A stretch of 64,000 nt of DNA from Lysinibacillus sp. B2A1 (GCA_002973635.1 CP027224.1:382501-446500), one strand, 5' to 3'; counted from the first letter of the stretch, positions 1 to 8,894 are shown. The notes: generated from the sequence alone by a model not told the origin. Made by a program: numbers and translations.

Positions 1-1
1 G

Positions 2-571
2 GCATATCGAAAAGATGGCTATCTAAATAAGGTTCTCATTCTTTATATGGGAGGAGCAATATTAACGGGTAGTTTTGTAGGTAGCTATGGATCGAAATTT
101 TTATCCGAAGACGGCGTTAATATTGTATATGGTATTCTAGCCTTAATTGCGGCGATTATGATGTTTATGCCAAAGAAAAAAAACGATGATAAGCCGATGA
201 ATGAAATAACTTTTAACAAGCCATTAGCAGTCATCCTAGCCTTTATCGTTGGAACAGGCTCAGGAATTGTAGGGGCTGCTGGAGGTTTTTTACTTGTTCC
301 AATTATGCTTGTTGTTCTTAATATACCAACGCGAATGACCATTGCTACAAGTCTTGCTATTACATTGATTTCATCAATTGGAGGTACAATCGGTAAAATC
401 ATGACTGGACAGGTAGAGTACTATTCAGCAATCATCATGATTATTTCTAGTATAATAGCAGCTCCATTAGGGGCAAAAGTAGGCAAAAATATAAATACAA
501 AAATACTACAAGGTATTTTAGCTGTACTAATAGTAGCGACAGCCATAAAAATTTGGATTGATTTATTATGA
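2..571 (+). CDS. TauE/SafE-family membrane exporter, C-terminal part (5' end outside window)
   Basis: The reading frame is open to the left edge without a stop, so the gene begins upstream; the ATG at 47 is probably internal. The visible product has hydrophobic segments at roughly residues 20-35, 55-90, 95-120, 125-145 and 150-170 (counted from the left edge), separated by a short basic loop ([10 protein letters not shown]). The glycine-rich stretch [17 protein letters not shown], followed by [17 protein letters not shown], is typical of the second repeat of TauE/SafE (sulfite exporter/DUF81) permeases. Such proteins move small anions such as sulfite, sulfonates or organic acids across the membrane; the substrate here cannot be inferred. 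The gene stands alone before a convergent TetR gene. Confidence 0.85.
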   Translation, partial: AYRKDGYLNKVLILYMGGAILTGSFVGSYGSKFLSEDGVNIVYGILALIAAIMMFMPKKKNDDKPMNEITFNKPLAVILAFIVGTGSGIVGAAGGFLLVPIMLVVLNIPTRMTIATSLAITLISSIGGTIGKIMTGQVEYYSAIIMIISSIIAAPLGAKVGKNINTKILQGILAVLIVATAIKIWIDLL

Positions 572-654
572 CAAATCAAAATTAATGTTATGGATTAATA
601 AAGGCTATATAGGAAGCTTGAATGTGTAGCTTCCCATATAGCTCTTTCTCTGCT

Positions 655-1560
655 TTATTTTTTGCATCTCTCAGATGGCTGCTCAATTTTTACATATCGC
701 CAAAGGCTATTGGCAATATCACGTGCTTCTGCTACGTGCCCCGTTCCAACGAAAGCTTTACGGAAAGGTGTAAGAAGTGATTCTATTATAAAAAGCTTTG
801 GTTTTTCATGCTGTAGTTCCTCTAATAAAAATTCCACGTACTCTAAGCCTTCTACTGTTTCATTCTTAGATAAACCCTTTTTAAAGCCTCTTAATTGCTC
901 AATAACTGTGTCTTTATTAACTGCTTTATAATTCACAACATTTTGGATGGTGTTAATCATTTCAACACTGACAATGATTTCTTTTGATTCAAGCATAGCA
1001 GGTATAATGACGCTAATATTGCGTAATGCTACACGTACAATTGCTTCGCGATTTATATATTTATAATCAGCAATTAAAACAGCTCGCAATGTCAGATTAA
1101 TCATACCAAGTGTTTGCACGGCACATTCATAGCTGATTGGACTAATTTCTTCTCCAAATACTTGAACAAGCCGATTTGCAAGCCACTCCAGCTCTTGTAA
1201 GTGATAGTTTATAATGATTTTTTTAAGTTCATTGTCCCGGGAATGGAATATAGACTCAAAAATTTGAATTAAATTATGCTCACGATTGACATACATAAGT
1301 ACTGCCACTTGCTGTGTTAAGACTTCCAGATCAGTAGGATCTTTCCCGTATAGAAGTTCGTGTCGACGATTACTTGCTTCCTCACGCCCCTCATCCAATA
1401 TGGCGATTAAGCATTCATTTTTAGAAGAAAAATGATTATAAAATGTGCCCTTTGAAATTTTAGCTGCACCGATGATGTCATTAATGGATGTATCAACGAA
1501 TCCTTTTTCAATAAATAAGTCCCTTGCAGCAGAAATAATTTGTCTTTTTCTTTTATTCAT
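655..1560 (-). CDS. TetR-family transcriptional regulator, long form
   Basis: The N-terminal 50 residues form a TetR helix-turn-helix (AARDLFIEKGFVDTSINDI then ISKGTFYNHFSSK), which binds DNA. The ligand-binding part is unusually long: 301 residues against about 190-220 for the family, with an extra C-terminal segment of about 90 residues containing many charged residues. The start has a good ribosome binding site (AAGGTGAGG). It is divergent from the MFS efflux gene with a 155-bp gap, so it is probably the local repressor of that pump; this is inferred from arrangement only. The effector is unknown. Confidence 0.85.
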   Translation of the reverse strand: MNKRKRQIISAARDLFIEKGFVDTSINDIIGAAKISKGTFYNHFSSKNECLIAILDEGREEASNRRHELLYGKDPTDLEVLTQQVAVLMYVNREHNLIQIFESIFHSRDNELKKIIINYHLQELEWLANRLVQVFGEEISPISYECAVQTLGMINLTLRAVLIADYKYINREAIVRVALRNISVIIPAMLESKEIIVSVEMINTIQNVVNYKAVNKDTVIEQLRGFKKGLSKNETVEGLEYVEFLLEELQHEKPKLFIIESLLTPFRKAFVGTGHVAEARDIANSLWRYVKIEQPSERCKK

Positions 1561-1647
1561 AACCTCACCTTTTTATCAATATTATACTCTTATTCTATAG
1601 CTAAAACACTTATATATCAACGTTTAAAATTTTTATAGACTTAATTC

Positions 1648-1676
1648 TTGAAAAAAGTAGACTGCGAGTATAAAAT
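1648..1676 (+). promoter_or_regulatory. Predicted sigma-A promoter of the MFS gene
   Basis: TTGAAA at 1648-1653 and TAAAAT at 1671-1676 are separated by 17 bp and lie about 40 bp before the MFS start. A direct repeat TAGACT at 1636-1641 and 1658-1663 overlaps it and could be part of the TetR operator, although no clear palindrome is visible. Confidence 0.45.
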
Positions 1677-1715
1677 AAGTTTTATCGAAAAACAAGAAAG
1701 AATTGAGGGATATAT

Positions 1716-3230
1716 ATGGAAAGTGAGCAAACAATGAAAAAGCCCCCATATGGCATGATTTCGATTTTATTTGTGGGTGCTTTTGTTGCTTTTCTAAACA
1801 ACACATTGTTAAATGTTGCACTACCAACAATCATGAAAGATTTTGGTATAACGTATTCAAAGGTACAATGGCTCGCAACAGGTTATATGCTAGTTAGTGG
1901 TATTCTAGTGCCAGCTTCAGCATTCTTTGTTACACGCTTTAAAAATAGACATTTGTTTATTGCAGCGATGTCAGTCTTTACTATCGGTACAATTATGGCT
2001 GGATTTGCACCTAACTTCGAAGTATTACTAGCAGGTCGTATGGTGCAAGCAGCAGGGGCTTCAAGTATGTCGCCGCTTTTAATGAATGTAATGCTATTTA
2101 GTTTTCCTAAAGAAAAACGCGGTACAGCAATGGGGATTTTTGGTCTAGTAATGATATCTGCGCCAGCAATAGGTCCTACATTATCAGGATATATTGTTGA
2201 GCACCATGATTGGCGTATGCTATTCCAAATGATTATTCCGTTTGCTGTTATTAGTTTGTTGTTTGGTATTTGGAAATTAGAAAACGTGATGGAGACACGT
2301 AAGGTTCATTTAGATCTACTTTCAGTACTATTATCAACAATTGCGTTCGGTGGTATTCTATATGGTTTCAGTACTGCGGGGGATAAAGGTTGGTCAAGTC
2401 CTTGGGTATATGGACCGATTTCAGTAGGTTTTATTGCCTTACTGATATTCATCTTTAAACAGTTACGTATGGATCAACCTTTGCTAAATTTACGTATTTA
2501 TAAATATCCAATGTTTGCATTGGGTTCAGCTATCTCAATTATCGTGTCGATGGCTATGTTCTCTGGTATGATTTTAACTCCTGCTTATGTACAATCGATT
2601 CGTGGAATTGATCCATTTAAAGCAGGTTTAATGATGCTTCCAGGGGCACTAGTAATGGGGATTATGTCGCCGATTACAGGGAAACTTTTTGATAAATTTG
2701 GACCGCGTATCTTAGCCATTATCGGGTTAGCCATTACAACGGTCGCAACATTCGGGTTAACAAAATTAGAACTAGATTCAAGCTATACATTTATCGTGTC
2801 GATGTACTCAATTCGTATGTTTGGTATATCAATGGTTATGATGCCGATTATGACAAATGGTCTAAACCAATTACCACAAATGATGAACCCACATGGTACA
2901 GCCATTAATAATACTGTACAGCAAGTGGCAGGAGCAATTGGTAGTGCTGTAATGGTGACGTTTATGAATAACCGTACAAAAGCTACAGCCCAGGATTTAA
3001 TTGCAGAAGCAAAAGCAAATGCAGCGCAATCAGGGGCAGCTCCAACGCCTGATCAAATGCAACAAATGCAGGACCAAATCATGCAAAATGCCTTATTAGA
3101 TGGGATTACACACTCATTCTTTATAGCAGCTTGTGTTACAGTAATTGCCTTTGTACTTGCGTTCTTCTTAAAACGCGTAAACATTGAAAGTGCAGCTGCA
3201 CATATGGATTTAAAAAAACCAACTAAATAA
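1716..3230 (+). CDS. MFS drug efflux transporter, DHA2 (EmrB/QacA) type
   Basis: This 504-residue protein has about 14 hydrophobic segments, the size and topology of the 14-TM DHA2 drug:proton antiporters. The early motif LNNTLLNVALPTIMKDFG with WLATGYMLVSG is characteristic of EmrB/QacA/LmrB-like pumps, and GRMVQAAGASSMSPLL matches the family motif in TM4-5. A loop near residues 435-455 is rich in Gln and Met. It should expel lipophilic compounds using the proton gradient. The divergent TetR gene is the likely regulator, a very common arrangement. A clear terminator follows at once, so it is monocistronic. Confidence 0.9.
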   Translation: MESEQTMKKPPYGMISILFVGAFVAFLNNTLLNVALPTIMKDFGITYSKVQWLATGYMLVSGILVPASAFFVTRFKNRHLFIAAMSVFTIGTIMAGFAPNFEVLLAGRMVQAAGASSMSPLLMNVMLFSFPKEKRGTAMGIFGLVMISAPAIGPTLSGYIVEHHDWRMLFQMIIPFAVISLLFGIWKLENVMETRKVHLDLLSVLLSTIAFGGILYGFSTAGDKGWSSPWVYGPISVGFIALLIFIFKQLRMDQPLLNLRIYKYPMFALGSAISIIVSMAMFSGMILTPAYVQSIRGIDPFKAGLMMLPGALVMGIMSPITGKLFDKFGPRILAIIGLAITTVATFGLTKLELDSSYTFIVSMYSIRMFGISMVMMPIMTNGLNQLPQMMNPHGTAINNTVQQVAGAIGSAVMVTFMNNRTKATAQDLIAEAKANAAQSGAAPTPDQMQQMQDQIMQNALLDGITHSFFIAACVTVIAFVLAFFLKRVNIESAAAHMDLKKPTK

Positions 3231-3238
3231 TTTATAAC

Positions 3239-3272
3239 CTGCCAGAAGCAACTCTCTACTGGCAGTTTTTTT
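3239..3272 (+). terminator. Rho-independent terminator of the MFS gene
   Basis: CTGCCAG (3239-3245) pairs with CTGGCAG (3259-3265) and is followed directly by seven T residues. Confidence 0.9.
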
Positions 3273-3293
3273 CTCTTAGTAGCAATAAAAATA

Positions 3294-3333
3294 AACCCGT
3301 TTTGTAGCACTAGCTGCGATTACAAAACGGGTT
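3294..3333 (-). terminator. Rho-independent terminator of the MMPL gene
   Basis: Perfect 13-bp arms AACCCGTTTTGTA and TACAAAACGGGTT (3294-3306, 3321-3333) surround a 14-nt loop. On the minus strand the stem is followed by a T-rich run (TTATTTTTATT), so it most likely ends transcription of the convergent MMPL gene. Confidence 0.8.
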
Positions 3334-3352
3334 CTTGCTTTGCATGATGATA

Positions 3353-5539
3353 TTAAATGTCCTTTTTAAATAATGCCCCTGGCCAAAAAGCATATTTACC
3401 CAAAACGGTAGTAATTGCTGGGACAAGTAAAGGACGAACAATGAATGTATCTAGGAGTACTCCAATGGCTGTAACAACACCGAATTGTACTAATACTTGA
3501 ATTGGAAGTGTTGCAAGAACTGCAAATGTCCCAGCCAAGATAAGGCCAGCGGATGTTATGACACTGCCTGTTCGTACAACACCTTCCTCTACAGCAGTTA
3601 AATGATCGGTAGTCTTACGTTTTTTCCAAATCTCCGAAATCATAAAGATATTATAATCTTCTCCAAGTGCTACTAAAAAGACAAAGGCATATAGTGGGAT
3701 TGCTCCTGAAATGGCTTCAGCTCCCATAAGATGATGTAAAATAAGCCAGCCAGCCCCAAGTGCACCAAAATAAGAAATAATAACAGTAGCTAATAAATAA
3801 ACTGTCGCTGTAAGGGAGCGGAGATAGATAAATAATAATAGAGCGATTAAGGCAATCATCGTTGGCATAATGACCGTTTCATCCCTTACTGTAATTTGTT
3901 GTGTATCATATTGACTAGCTGTCTCTCCACCAATCCATATATGATGGTCTGCCTCTTTAATGCCTTCAGTTTCAAGCATTTTTACTACTTCTGCTTTGAG
4001 CTCTGGAATATGTGCTAATGATTCCTTAGCATAAGGATTTATATTTAAAGTTAGTTCATACAATTGTATGTGATTATTCTTTTCTCCAATTTGAACATCT
4101 GTAACACTATCAATATAAGAGATAGATGCTAATTGCTGTTGTAGGTTAATATCTGTTCCCTTAGTGTCAATGACGAGCTGTATAGGTGCTAATTCACCAG
4201 GCGAGAAGTTTTCTTCTATTAAAGTAAAGCCTTCACGTGACGGCATATCCTCAGGGAAGGATGATAATAAATCAAAAGTATATTGAATACGTGGCACGAA
4301 TAAGGTTAAACCACCTAGTAATAATAAAGTTGCAACAATTACAATCCATGGTTTATGTGTCACAAAATGCCCGATTTTATGACTTGTTTTATGGGAAGGC
4401 TTGTGTTGCTTTTTCCCTTTCCTTTGAGCCATGTCCTCTGTTCTAGGTACGAATGGGAAAAAGGCTACGCGACCTATTAAGACAAGAATTGCTGGTAGGA
4501 CAACAAGTGCCGCAATTCCCATTATAAGGACACCAAAGCTAAATGGAACTGCAAAGCGTTGGAATGCACCATAATGGGCAAGACTAAGAGTAGCTAGACC
4601 GATCACAACGGTTAAGGCACTCATTAAAATTGCTCCACCAGACTCCCTTACTGCAAGCTTCATGGCAGTTGTTTTATCCTCAACCTCGAATAAGATTTCG
4701 CGGTACTTTGAGATTAAAAATAGACAATAATCTGTACCTGCACCAAAGAGTAGTACGGTCATAATAGAAACAGCCTGTGAATCCTTAGCAATCCACCCAT
4801 GCTCGGCAAAGAAGCCAAGTGTTGGACTGATGATTCCATAAGCAAGGCCCACAACGAGTAAAGGAATGATAGCTAATAGTGGTGAACGATAAATAATAAT
4901 TAATAACACTAAAACAAGGAGTACAGTAGCCATTAATAATTTTGTATCAGCTTTTGAGAAAAGGCTGACGGCGTCTGTTGCAATGCCAACCGGTCCAGAA
5001 TAACGGACATGAAGTGCATCACTGCCTAAGTCCTTCTTCGATTGGACATTATATTGATCCATTGTTTTCGTCAATGCATTTAAACTCTCTTGCAAAATAT
5101 CAGTTGCTAGCCCTTTTTCAAAGAAAACAGGAGTGACAATGGTTGTACTGTTTTCAGATGCGGATGTGGCAATGGCCTGCATAGGCATTTGATCGTAGGG
5201 TGGGACGAGCGTTTGATGAGCTAAAGGTTTATCTTTTAGTTCTCCATAAATCTTTTGGATAATACCAAAATCGTCAGTAGTTAGCCCACTTTCTCGATGC
5301 CAAACAAGTAATAAGGGTGTGCCTGCATCATTAGGGAATTGCTCTGCAATGATGGCAGCGGCCTGCTCTGACATTTCTGTACTAGGTAAATTTTTACCTG
5401 ATTCACTTTCAACGCTATTGATTTGTGGCCAAGCAAGGGATAGTACAACAACAAGTAAAACCCAAAAGATAAGTGTTAGGACTCGCCCCTTTTTACTTGC
5501 TACTATTGAGCCCCATTGCTCAAGCGGATGTTTTTTCAC
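3353..5539 (-). CDS. MMPL/RND-superfamily transporter (YdfJ-like)
   Basis: This 728-residue protein has the duplicated RND layout: one N-terminal TM helix, a large extracellular domain (about 35-200), six TM helices (about 200-370), then TM7, a second external domain (about 425-560) and five more TM helices. The paired motifs FGAGTDYCLFLISKYRE and LGEDYNIFMISEIWKKR are the MMPL-type TM4/TM10 signatures with the Asp residues that couple transport to protons. The start is GTG, eight bases after GGAGG. It is divergent from a TetR gene that probably represses it. The substrate (lipid, drug or peptide) is unknown. Confidence 0.9.
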   Translation of the reverse strand: MKKHPLEQWGSIVASKKGRVLTLIFWVLLVVVLSLAWPQINSVESESGKNLPSTEMSEQAAAIIAEQFPNDAGTPLLLVWHRESGLTTDDFGIIQKIYGELKDKPLAHQTLVPPYDQMPMQAIATSASENSTTIVTPVFFEKGLATDILQESLNALTKTMDQYNVQSKKDLGSDALHVRYSGPVGIATDAVSLFSKADTKLLMATVLLVLVLLIIIYRSPLLAIIPLLVVGLAYGIISPTLGFFAEHGWIAKDSQAVSIMTVLLFGAGTDYCLFLISKYREILFEVEDKTTAMKLAVRESGGAILMSALTVVIGLATLSLAHYGAFQRFAVPFSFGVLIMGIAALVVLPAILVLIGRVAFFPFVPRTEDMAQRKGKKQHKPSHKTSHKIGHFVTHKPWIVIVATLLLLGGLTLFVPRIQYTFDLLSSFPEDMPSREGFTLIEENFSPGELAPIQLVIDTKGTDINLQQQLASISYIDSVTDVQIGEKNNHIQLYELTLNINPYAKESLAHIPELKAEVVKMLETEGIKEADHHIWIGGETASQYDTQQITVRDETVIMPTMIALIALLLFIYLRSLTATVYLLATVIISYFGALGAGWLILHHLMGAEAISGAIPLYAFVFLVALGEDYNIFMISEIWKKRKTTDHLTAVEEGVVRTGSVITSAGLILAGTFAVLATLPIQVLVQFGVVTAIGVLLDTFIVRPLLVPAITTVLGKYAFWPGALFKKDI

Positions 5540-5660
5540 AAGAAGACCTCCATTCGGTGTAAGTATTATTAATTATATATACTAGTAGGTTAATTAATCA
5601 ATTACGAAATACTAATATGTTATACTATGTTTAAAAACAATGCTTTATAAGGAGGCGAAT

Positions 5661-6287
5661 ATGATGAAACAATCGCCGCGTGTTCTCGGAAGACCTCGCC
5701 ATAATGAAAATGCAAAACCAACAAAAGATATTGTCCTTGAAACAGCTACAAGGCTTTTTATAAAAGAGGGCTACAAAAATATTTCGATGGATGATGTAGC
5801 AAAAGCTTGTAACGTGACAAAGGCAACAGTCTATTATTACTACCCAACTAAAGGCGATCTATATACATCTGCATTAATGGCAATGATGGATAGAATTAGA
5901 CTAGCTATTCTACATATTTTAGAGCAGCCAAGCCCCTTTAAAGAACGACTAGAACAACTTGTTGAAGTTCACTTATCTGCTACAGTAGATATTGACATGA
6001 AAAACTTTATGAGAGAGGCGACAATTAATTTATCGGAATCTCAGTTAAAAGAAGTACATGTCTCAGAAAATAAAATCTATCAAACAATTGAGCAAGCAAT
6101 GCAGCTAGAGATGAAGAGGGGTACAATTCGTAAAGGAAATGCTACCTTTTTTGCGCATACATTTATGGCGATGATGTCCATTGGATATTTCAAAGATGGG
6201 GAAGGAAAGCGATTGTTTAACACAGTACAAGAAACAGCCAAAGAAGTGACCACCTTCTTTTGGCAATCTGTTCGTAATAATGAATAA
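5661..6287 (+). CDS. TetR-family transcriptional regulator
   Basis: A TetR helix-turn-helix lies near residues 25-65 (MDDVAKACNVTKATVYYYYPTK), followed by a helical effector domain. The length of 208 residues is normal for the family. The start at 5661 is preferred because AAGGAGG (5649-5654) lies just upstream; an ATG at 5640 in the same frame would include the ribosome binding site in the coding sequence. It is divergent from the MMPL transporter and is its likely repressor. The downstream flank carries a structured repeat rather than an ordinary terminator. Confidence 0.85.
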   Translation: MMKQSPRVLGRPRHNENAKPTKDIVLETATRLFIKEGYKNISMDDVAKACNVTKATVYYYYPTKGDLYTSALMAMMDRIRLAILHILEQPSPFKERLEQLVEVHLSATVDIDMKNFMREATINLSESQLKEVHVSENKIYQTIEQAMQLEMKRGTIRKGNATFFAHTFMAMMSIGYFKDGEGKRLFNTVQETAKEVTTFFWQSVRNNE

Positions 6288-6296
6288 GCACCTGTC

Positions 6297-6440
6297 ATGG
6301 AATCGAAAAGGAATTAATAAAGGATGTTAGCCTAAAATCATCGCATCCATGCGATAACAGCTAGCTGACCTCCATCACGCAGGCCTAAGCACAAAGCCGA
6401 TTCCGAACGCAATTATACCGAGGCATAATGGAGAAGGAGT
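6297..6440 (+). repeat. Structured hairpin repeat, short copy
   Basis: It begins about 10 bp after the TetR stop codon. The core has an outer stem GTTAGC (6326-6331) with GCTAGC (6360-6365), the conserved link CTAAAA, and an inner stem ATCGCAT/ATGCGAT (6340-6346, 6349-6355) with a two-base loop. A tail hairpin around ATTAT/ATAAT follows near 6400-6423, and the copy ends with AAGGAGT (6434-6440). The same order is seen at 58997-59202, where an additional hairpin block is inserted after CATCA. The stems differ in sequence between the copies but still pair, except for one mismatch in the outer stem here. Confidence 0.7.
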
Positions 6441-6465
6441 TATCTCAAATATTGAGGTAACTTCT
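6435..6465. repeat. 31-bp hairpin sequence, copy 1 of 2
   Basis: The sequence AGGAGTTATCTCAAATATTG and the following 11 bases recur identically at 8823-8853. AGTTATCTCAA pairs with TTGAGGTAACT. This copy lacks a T-run after the stem and so looks like a non-functional duplicate of the terminator-like second copy. Confidence 0.75.
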
Positions 6466-6542
6466 CATGTTGTTGAAATACTATTATGTCAATGAAATCA
6501 AGGTGACAAATTAAAAAGTATAGCCCTTTTTCAAAACGAGAG

Positions 6543-6734
6543 GTTGATTTCCGTTCCGACTGAGTGCTTTCCTGGGGGCGTCCGATGAGCCGCTTGGGGC
6601 AACAGGAGGTTGGTCACGAAGGCGTTATCACAGGACGTGATGCTTTTAGCCTTCGTTCCCTAATATGCTCGCTCAAGGGTCTCATCTGTGACGCTGAATC
6701 CCCGAGGAGTCACTCAGTCTACACTCCAATCAAC
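6543..6734 (-). repeat. Bacillaceae-type dispersed repeat with nested hairpin module
   Basis: The outer ends are GTTGATTTCC and CCAATCAAC. The stem arms ACTGAGTG and CACTCAGT flank a GC-richer core, in contrast to the AT-rich surroundings. Sequence such as GCCCCCAGGAAAGC and GGAACGGAAATCA (minus strand) matches the copy split by the IS at 7011-8763. About 60-75 bp in the middle (6597-6656) are absent from that copy and instead resemble the structured hairpin repeat of 58918-58978: CGAAGG/CCTTCG outer stem, ATCAC/GTGAT inner stem, CAAC/GTTG second hairpin. No protein is encoded. Confidence 0.65.
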
Positions 6735-7010
6735 CATTGCTCATAGTATTTTCTTTTGGCATTTCACACAAATGTATAGTGATAAATTTGAAGTCTTAGC
6801 CATACTATATTGTGCAAAAATGGAGCTTTGATAACAATTTTCTATACGAAAACAGAGGAGTACTTTATGTAAAGTTACAAAGTAGTTTTATACATAAAAT
6901 GTAGGTTAACAGTTGTAGAATTGTACCAATATTCTATCCATTTAATGATGGTGAGTAACATGCTTTTACTTTACTTTTGAGGAAAAAAATATTTAAAGTT
7001 CTACACTATT
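6735..7010. other. AT-rich intergenic stretch, no gene seen
   Basis: Between the dispersed repeats there is only AT-rich sequence with multiple stops in all frames. No recognisable coding region, RNA or palindromic operator was found. Confidence 0.5.
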
Positions 7011-7026
7011 GCTGATTGGAGTGCAA

Positions 7027-7037
7027 GGCTACTCGAC
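7027..7037. repeat. IS target-site duplication, left copy
   Basis: GGCTACTCGAC abuts the left inverted repeat of the IS and is repeated exactly at 8648-8658 beyond the right end. An 11-bp duplication is in the range known for IS231 elements (10-12 bp). Confidence 0.9.
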
Positions 7038-8647
7038 CATAGCTGTCAACTTAAGATTTCTACACATCTAATCAAATGATTTTATAATTAGAAATGATAG
7101 GTTTCATTTATCGTTAAAATGGGAAAAAGTATTTTAGACATATCTAAATAAACCCCTCTAGGTGAGTTGGTTATATTTGGATATTTTACGTGAATTGAAG
7201 GCGTTGAAAGGCTGTTCCTTTGGTGGACTTTGATTTCCGGGCCGTCTTGAGCAGGAACTCGGTGGTCAAATGGATAAAGTCTTTCAATCCCTTCTCTTTT
7301 TTTATGCATTCTTCATATAGCTTCGGTAAAATCTCTGTCGCGATACTACGAATGGCCACCATCTCACTAATTTCTATGCCCTTCTCCTTCCAGATGAAGT
7401 TTCTTATTTGATAGGCCATCAATTGACTAATAAAATAAACTAGGATGGTCCCATATAAATGACAAAGCCACCTGTCTTTCTTCATCACTTTGAAGTGGTT
7501 GATGCCTAAATCAGATTTCCACACTTTAAAATGCAACTCAATTTGCCAACGTAAGCGATACAATTCCATGATATGACGAGCAGACATCCACTCTGGCAGA
7601 TTCGTCATATAAATCGTAATGCCTGCTAAATCACGTACCACTTGTTTGGGCACCTTTCCTGATTTCTGGGCTCGTCGATTAATTTTTTTGATGTGTTGCG
7701 CTTTCCCCTGCTCATCATGGGAAAAAATAATACAACGAGCTGGAAAATGAGCATCCCGTCCAAAATGAACACCCTCTAATTCTAAAAGTTCCTCTGGTAG
7801 TAACTTTTTACAAAGTGCCACGAAATCAATGCGATGATAAAGACTACTTTGAATAACCTCACCATTTGAGTGATAGGAAGGAAATAGATTTTCGAAAGCG
7901 GCATACGCATCTGTCCGTATTTTTGTAATAAAAAAACCCTTTTTTTCCTCGATTTTTTTTAATTGTTCGAAGTTAAAATAACCCAAATCTTGTAGACAAA
8001 GTTCATGTTCTGTCAGAAACGGAATCCGCATGGCACCTACTTTCGCATCATTCATTCGGTGAAAAGCAACGTGAAGAAATGTCGATTGACCGGATAAGAG
8101 ATCCAATTCAAATTGAATTTTGGCGGATGCTTGTTTGGTTTTTTGAGCGCGCTTTTGAAAACGATCTGGTACACTAACTGTGGTGGAATCAAGTACCCGA
8201 ATACTGGTAAATGGCCATGGTTCAGACAGAGAGAGCGAAGAAAAAGATAGTTGATGTTGTGCCCATACGAATTCTTGAATGAGTCGTTGTAAAAAAGCCG
8301 TGGCTTCCGGGGTAAATTTTTTATCCATGGCTGCCCGACTAATGGAAATGGCTTGTTTCATTTGTAAGGTTGTGCATAACTCTTGGATTGAGCAATCTGC
8401 TAAATTCCCATGGACATGAAACAATAAGGATAGGAAGTCACTCGCAGAGACTAGTCGCTTTCTTTGAATAAAACCCGTTTCTTTGGCTATTTCATCTACT
8501 CTTTCAGGACAAATGACTTCAAATAGCTTTTGGAGTAATTGTATATGTTTCGGTGTCGACATCAAAAGCACCCCTTCCCAAAAAAGTTTTGTATATATCT
8601 ATACCACTTTTTAGAAGAAGTACACATTTCTTAAGTTGACAGCTATG
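7038..8647 (-). mobile_element. IS231-like insertion sequence (IS4 family), complete
   Basis: The 1610-bp element has terminal inverted repeats starting CATAGCTGTCAACTTAAGA at both ends (19 matching bases). IS231 elements characteristically end in a similar CATn...TCAACTTAAGA sequence and are about 1.6 kb. One full-length transposase gene lies inside. Perfect 11-bp target duplications flank it, which indicates a recent single insertion without later rearrangement. Confidence 0.93.
7186..8562 (-). CDS. IS4-family (IS231 group) transposase
   Basis: This 458-residue DDE transposase appears intact. The first catalytic Asp lies in RVLDSTTVSVPD. The C-terminal YREK signature is perfect: YRLRWQIELHFKVWK fits Y-x2-R-x3-E-x6-K. 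The start ATG at 8562 is chosen because AAGGGG precedes it by eight bases; an upstream GTG would add three residues. The protein cuts and pastes the element by binding the 19-bp terminal repeats. It is followed on its own strand by 148 bp before the inverted repeat. Confidence 0.93.
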   Translation of the reverse strand: MSTPKHIQLLQKLFEVICPERVDEIAKETGFIQRKRLVSASDFLSLLFHVHGNLADCSIQELCTTLQMKQAISISRAAMDKKFTPEATAFLQRLIQEFVWAQHQLSFSSLSLSEPWPFTSIRVLDSTTVSVPDRFQKRAQKTKQASAKIQFELDLLSGQSTFLHVAFHRMNDAKVGAMRIPFLTEHELCLQDLGYFNFEQLKKIEEKKGFFITKIRTDAYAAFENLFPSYHSNGEVIQSSLYHRIDFVALCKKLLPEELLELEGVHFGRDAHFPARCIIFSHDEQGKAQHIKKINRRAQKSGKVPKQVVRDLAGITIYMTNLPEWMSARHIMELYRLRWQIELHFKVWKSDLGINHFKVMKKDRWLCHLYGTILVYFISQLMAYQIRNFIWKEKGIEISEMVAIRSIATEILPKLYEECIKKEKGLKDFIHLTTEFLLKTARKSKSTKGTAFQRLQFT

Positions 8648-8658
8648 GGCTACTCGAC
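8648..8658. repeat. IS target-site duplication, right copy
   Basis: GGCTACTCGAC is identical to 7027-7037 and lies directly outside the right inverted repeat. Confidence 0.9.
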
Positions 8659-8822
8659 TCCCGTGGGATAGCGAGACAGACGAGACCCTGCACGGAGCGT
8701 TAGCGCAGGAAGCGGCTCGTCGCTCGCCCCCAGGAAAGCGAGTAGCCTGGAACGGAAATCACCTTCATTTTGACTAAATATTCACAAAGAGTCCCTTGAC
8801 TATTTAGTTTTTCAACACTATG

Positions 8823-8858
8823 AGGAGTTATCTCAAATATTGAGGTAACTTCTTTTTT
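8823..8858 (+). terminator. Terminator-like hairpin, second copy of the 31-bp repeat
   Basis: AGTTATCTCAA and TTGAGGTAACT form an 11-bp stem with an ATAT loop, followed by TCT and a run of seven T. The 31 bp are identical to 6435-6465. It lies just before the regulatory sites of the methyltransferase operon and would insulate it from upstream transcription. Confidence 0.7.
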
Positions 8859-8874
8859 TGTGATGCAGGTCACA
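8859..8874 (+). promoter_or_regulatory. Crp/Fnr-type binding site (perfect palindrome)
   Basis: TGTGA-TGCAGG-TCACA is a perfect match to the TGTGA-N6-TCACA consensus recognised by CRP and by Gram-positive Fnr-type regulators. A Crp/Fnr-family gene is encoded 3.8 kb downstream, and a similar site lies before it. Confidence 0.75.
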
Positions 8875-8879
8875 TTAAT

Positions 8880-8894
8880 TGATAACAATTCTCA
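8880..8894 (+). promoter_or_regulatory. Fur-like box
   Basis: TGATAACAATTCTCA matches the Bacillus 7-1-7 Fur consensus TGATAATNATTATCA at 12 of 14 defined positions. It is five bases downstream of the Crp/Fnr site, which suggests iron-responsive repression combined with Crp/Fnr activation of the following operon. Confidence 0.6.

Larger units (their letters stand above)
7011..8763 (+). repeat. Dispersed repeat split by the IS231-like element
   Basis: The two halves (7011-7037 and 8659-8763, after removal of the IS and one target copy) give a repeat of about 130 bp starting GCTGATTGGAGTGCA and ending GGAACGGAAATCACC. The arms GGCTACTCG and CGAGTAGCC close a long stem. Repeats of this type are scattered through many Bacillaceae genomes; here the IS landed inside the stem arm. 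Confidence 0.75.

Noticed and set aside
6564..6746. Open frame of about 60 codons in the dispersed repeat
   Set aside because: It lies wholly in the palindromic repeat, has no ribosome binding site and encodes low-complexity mirror sequence.
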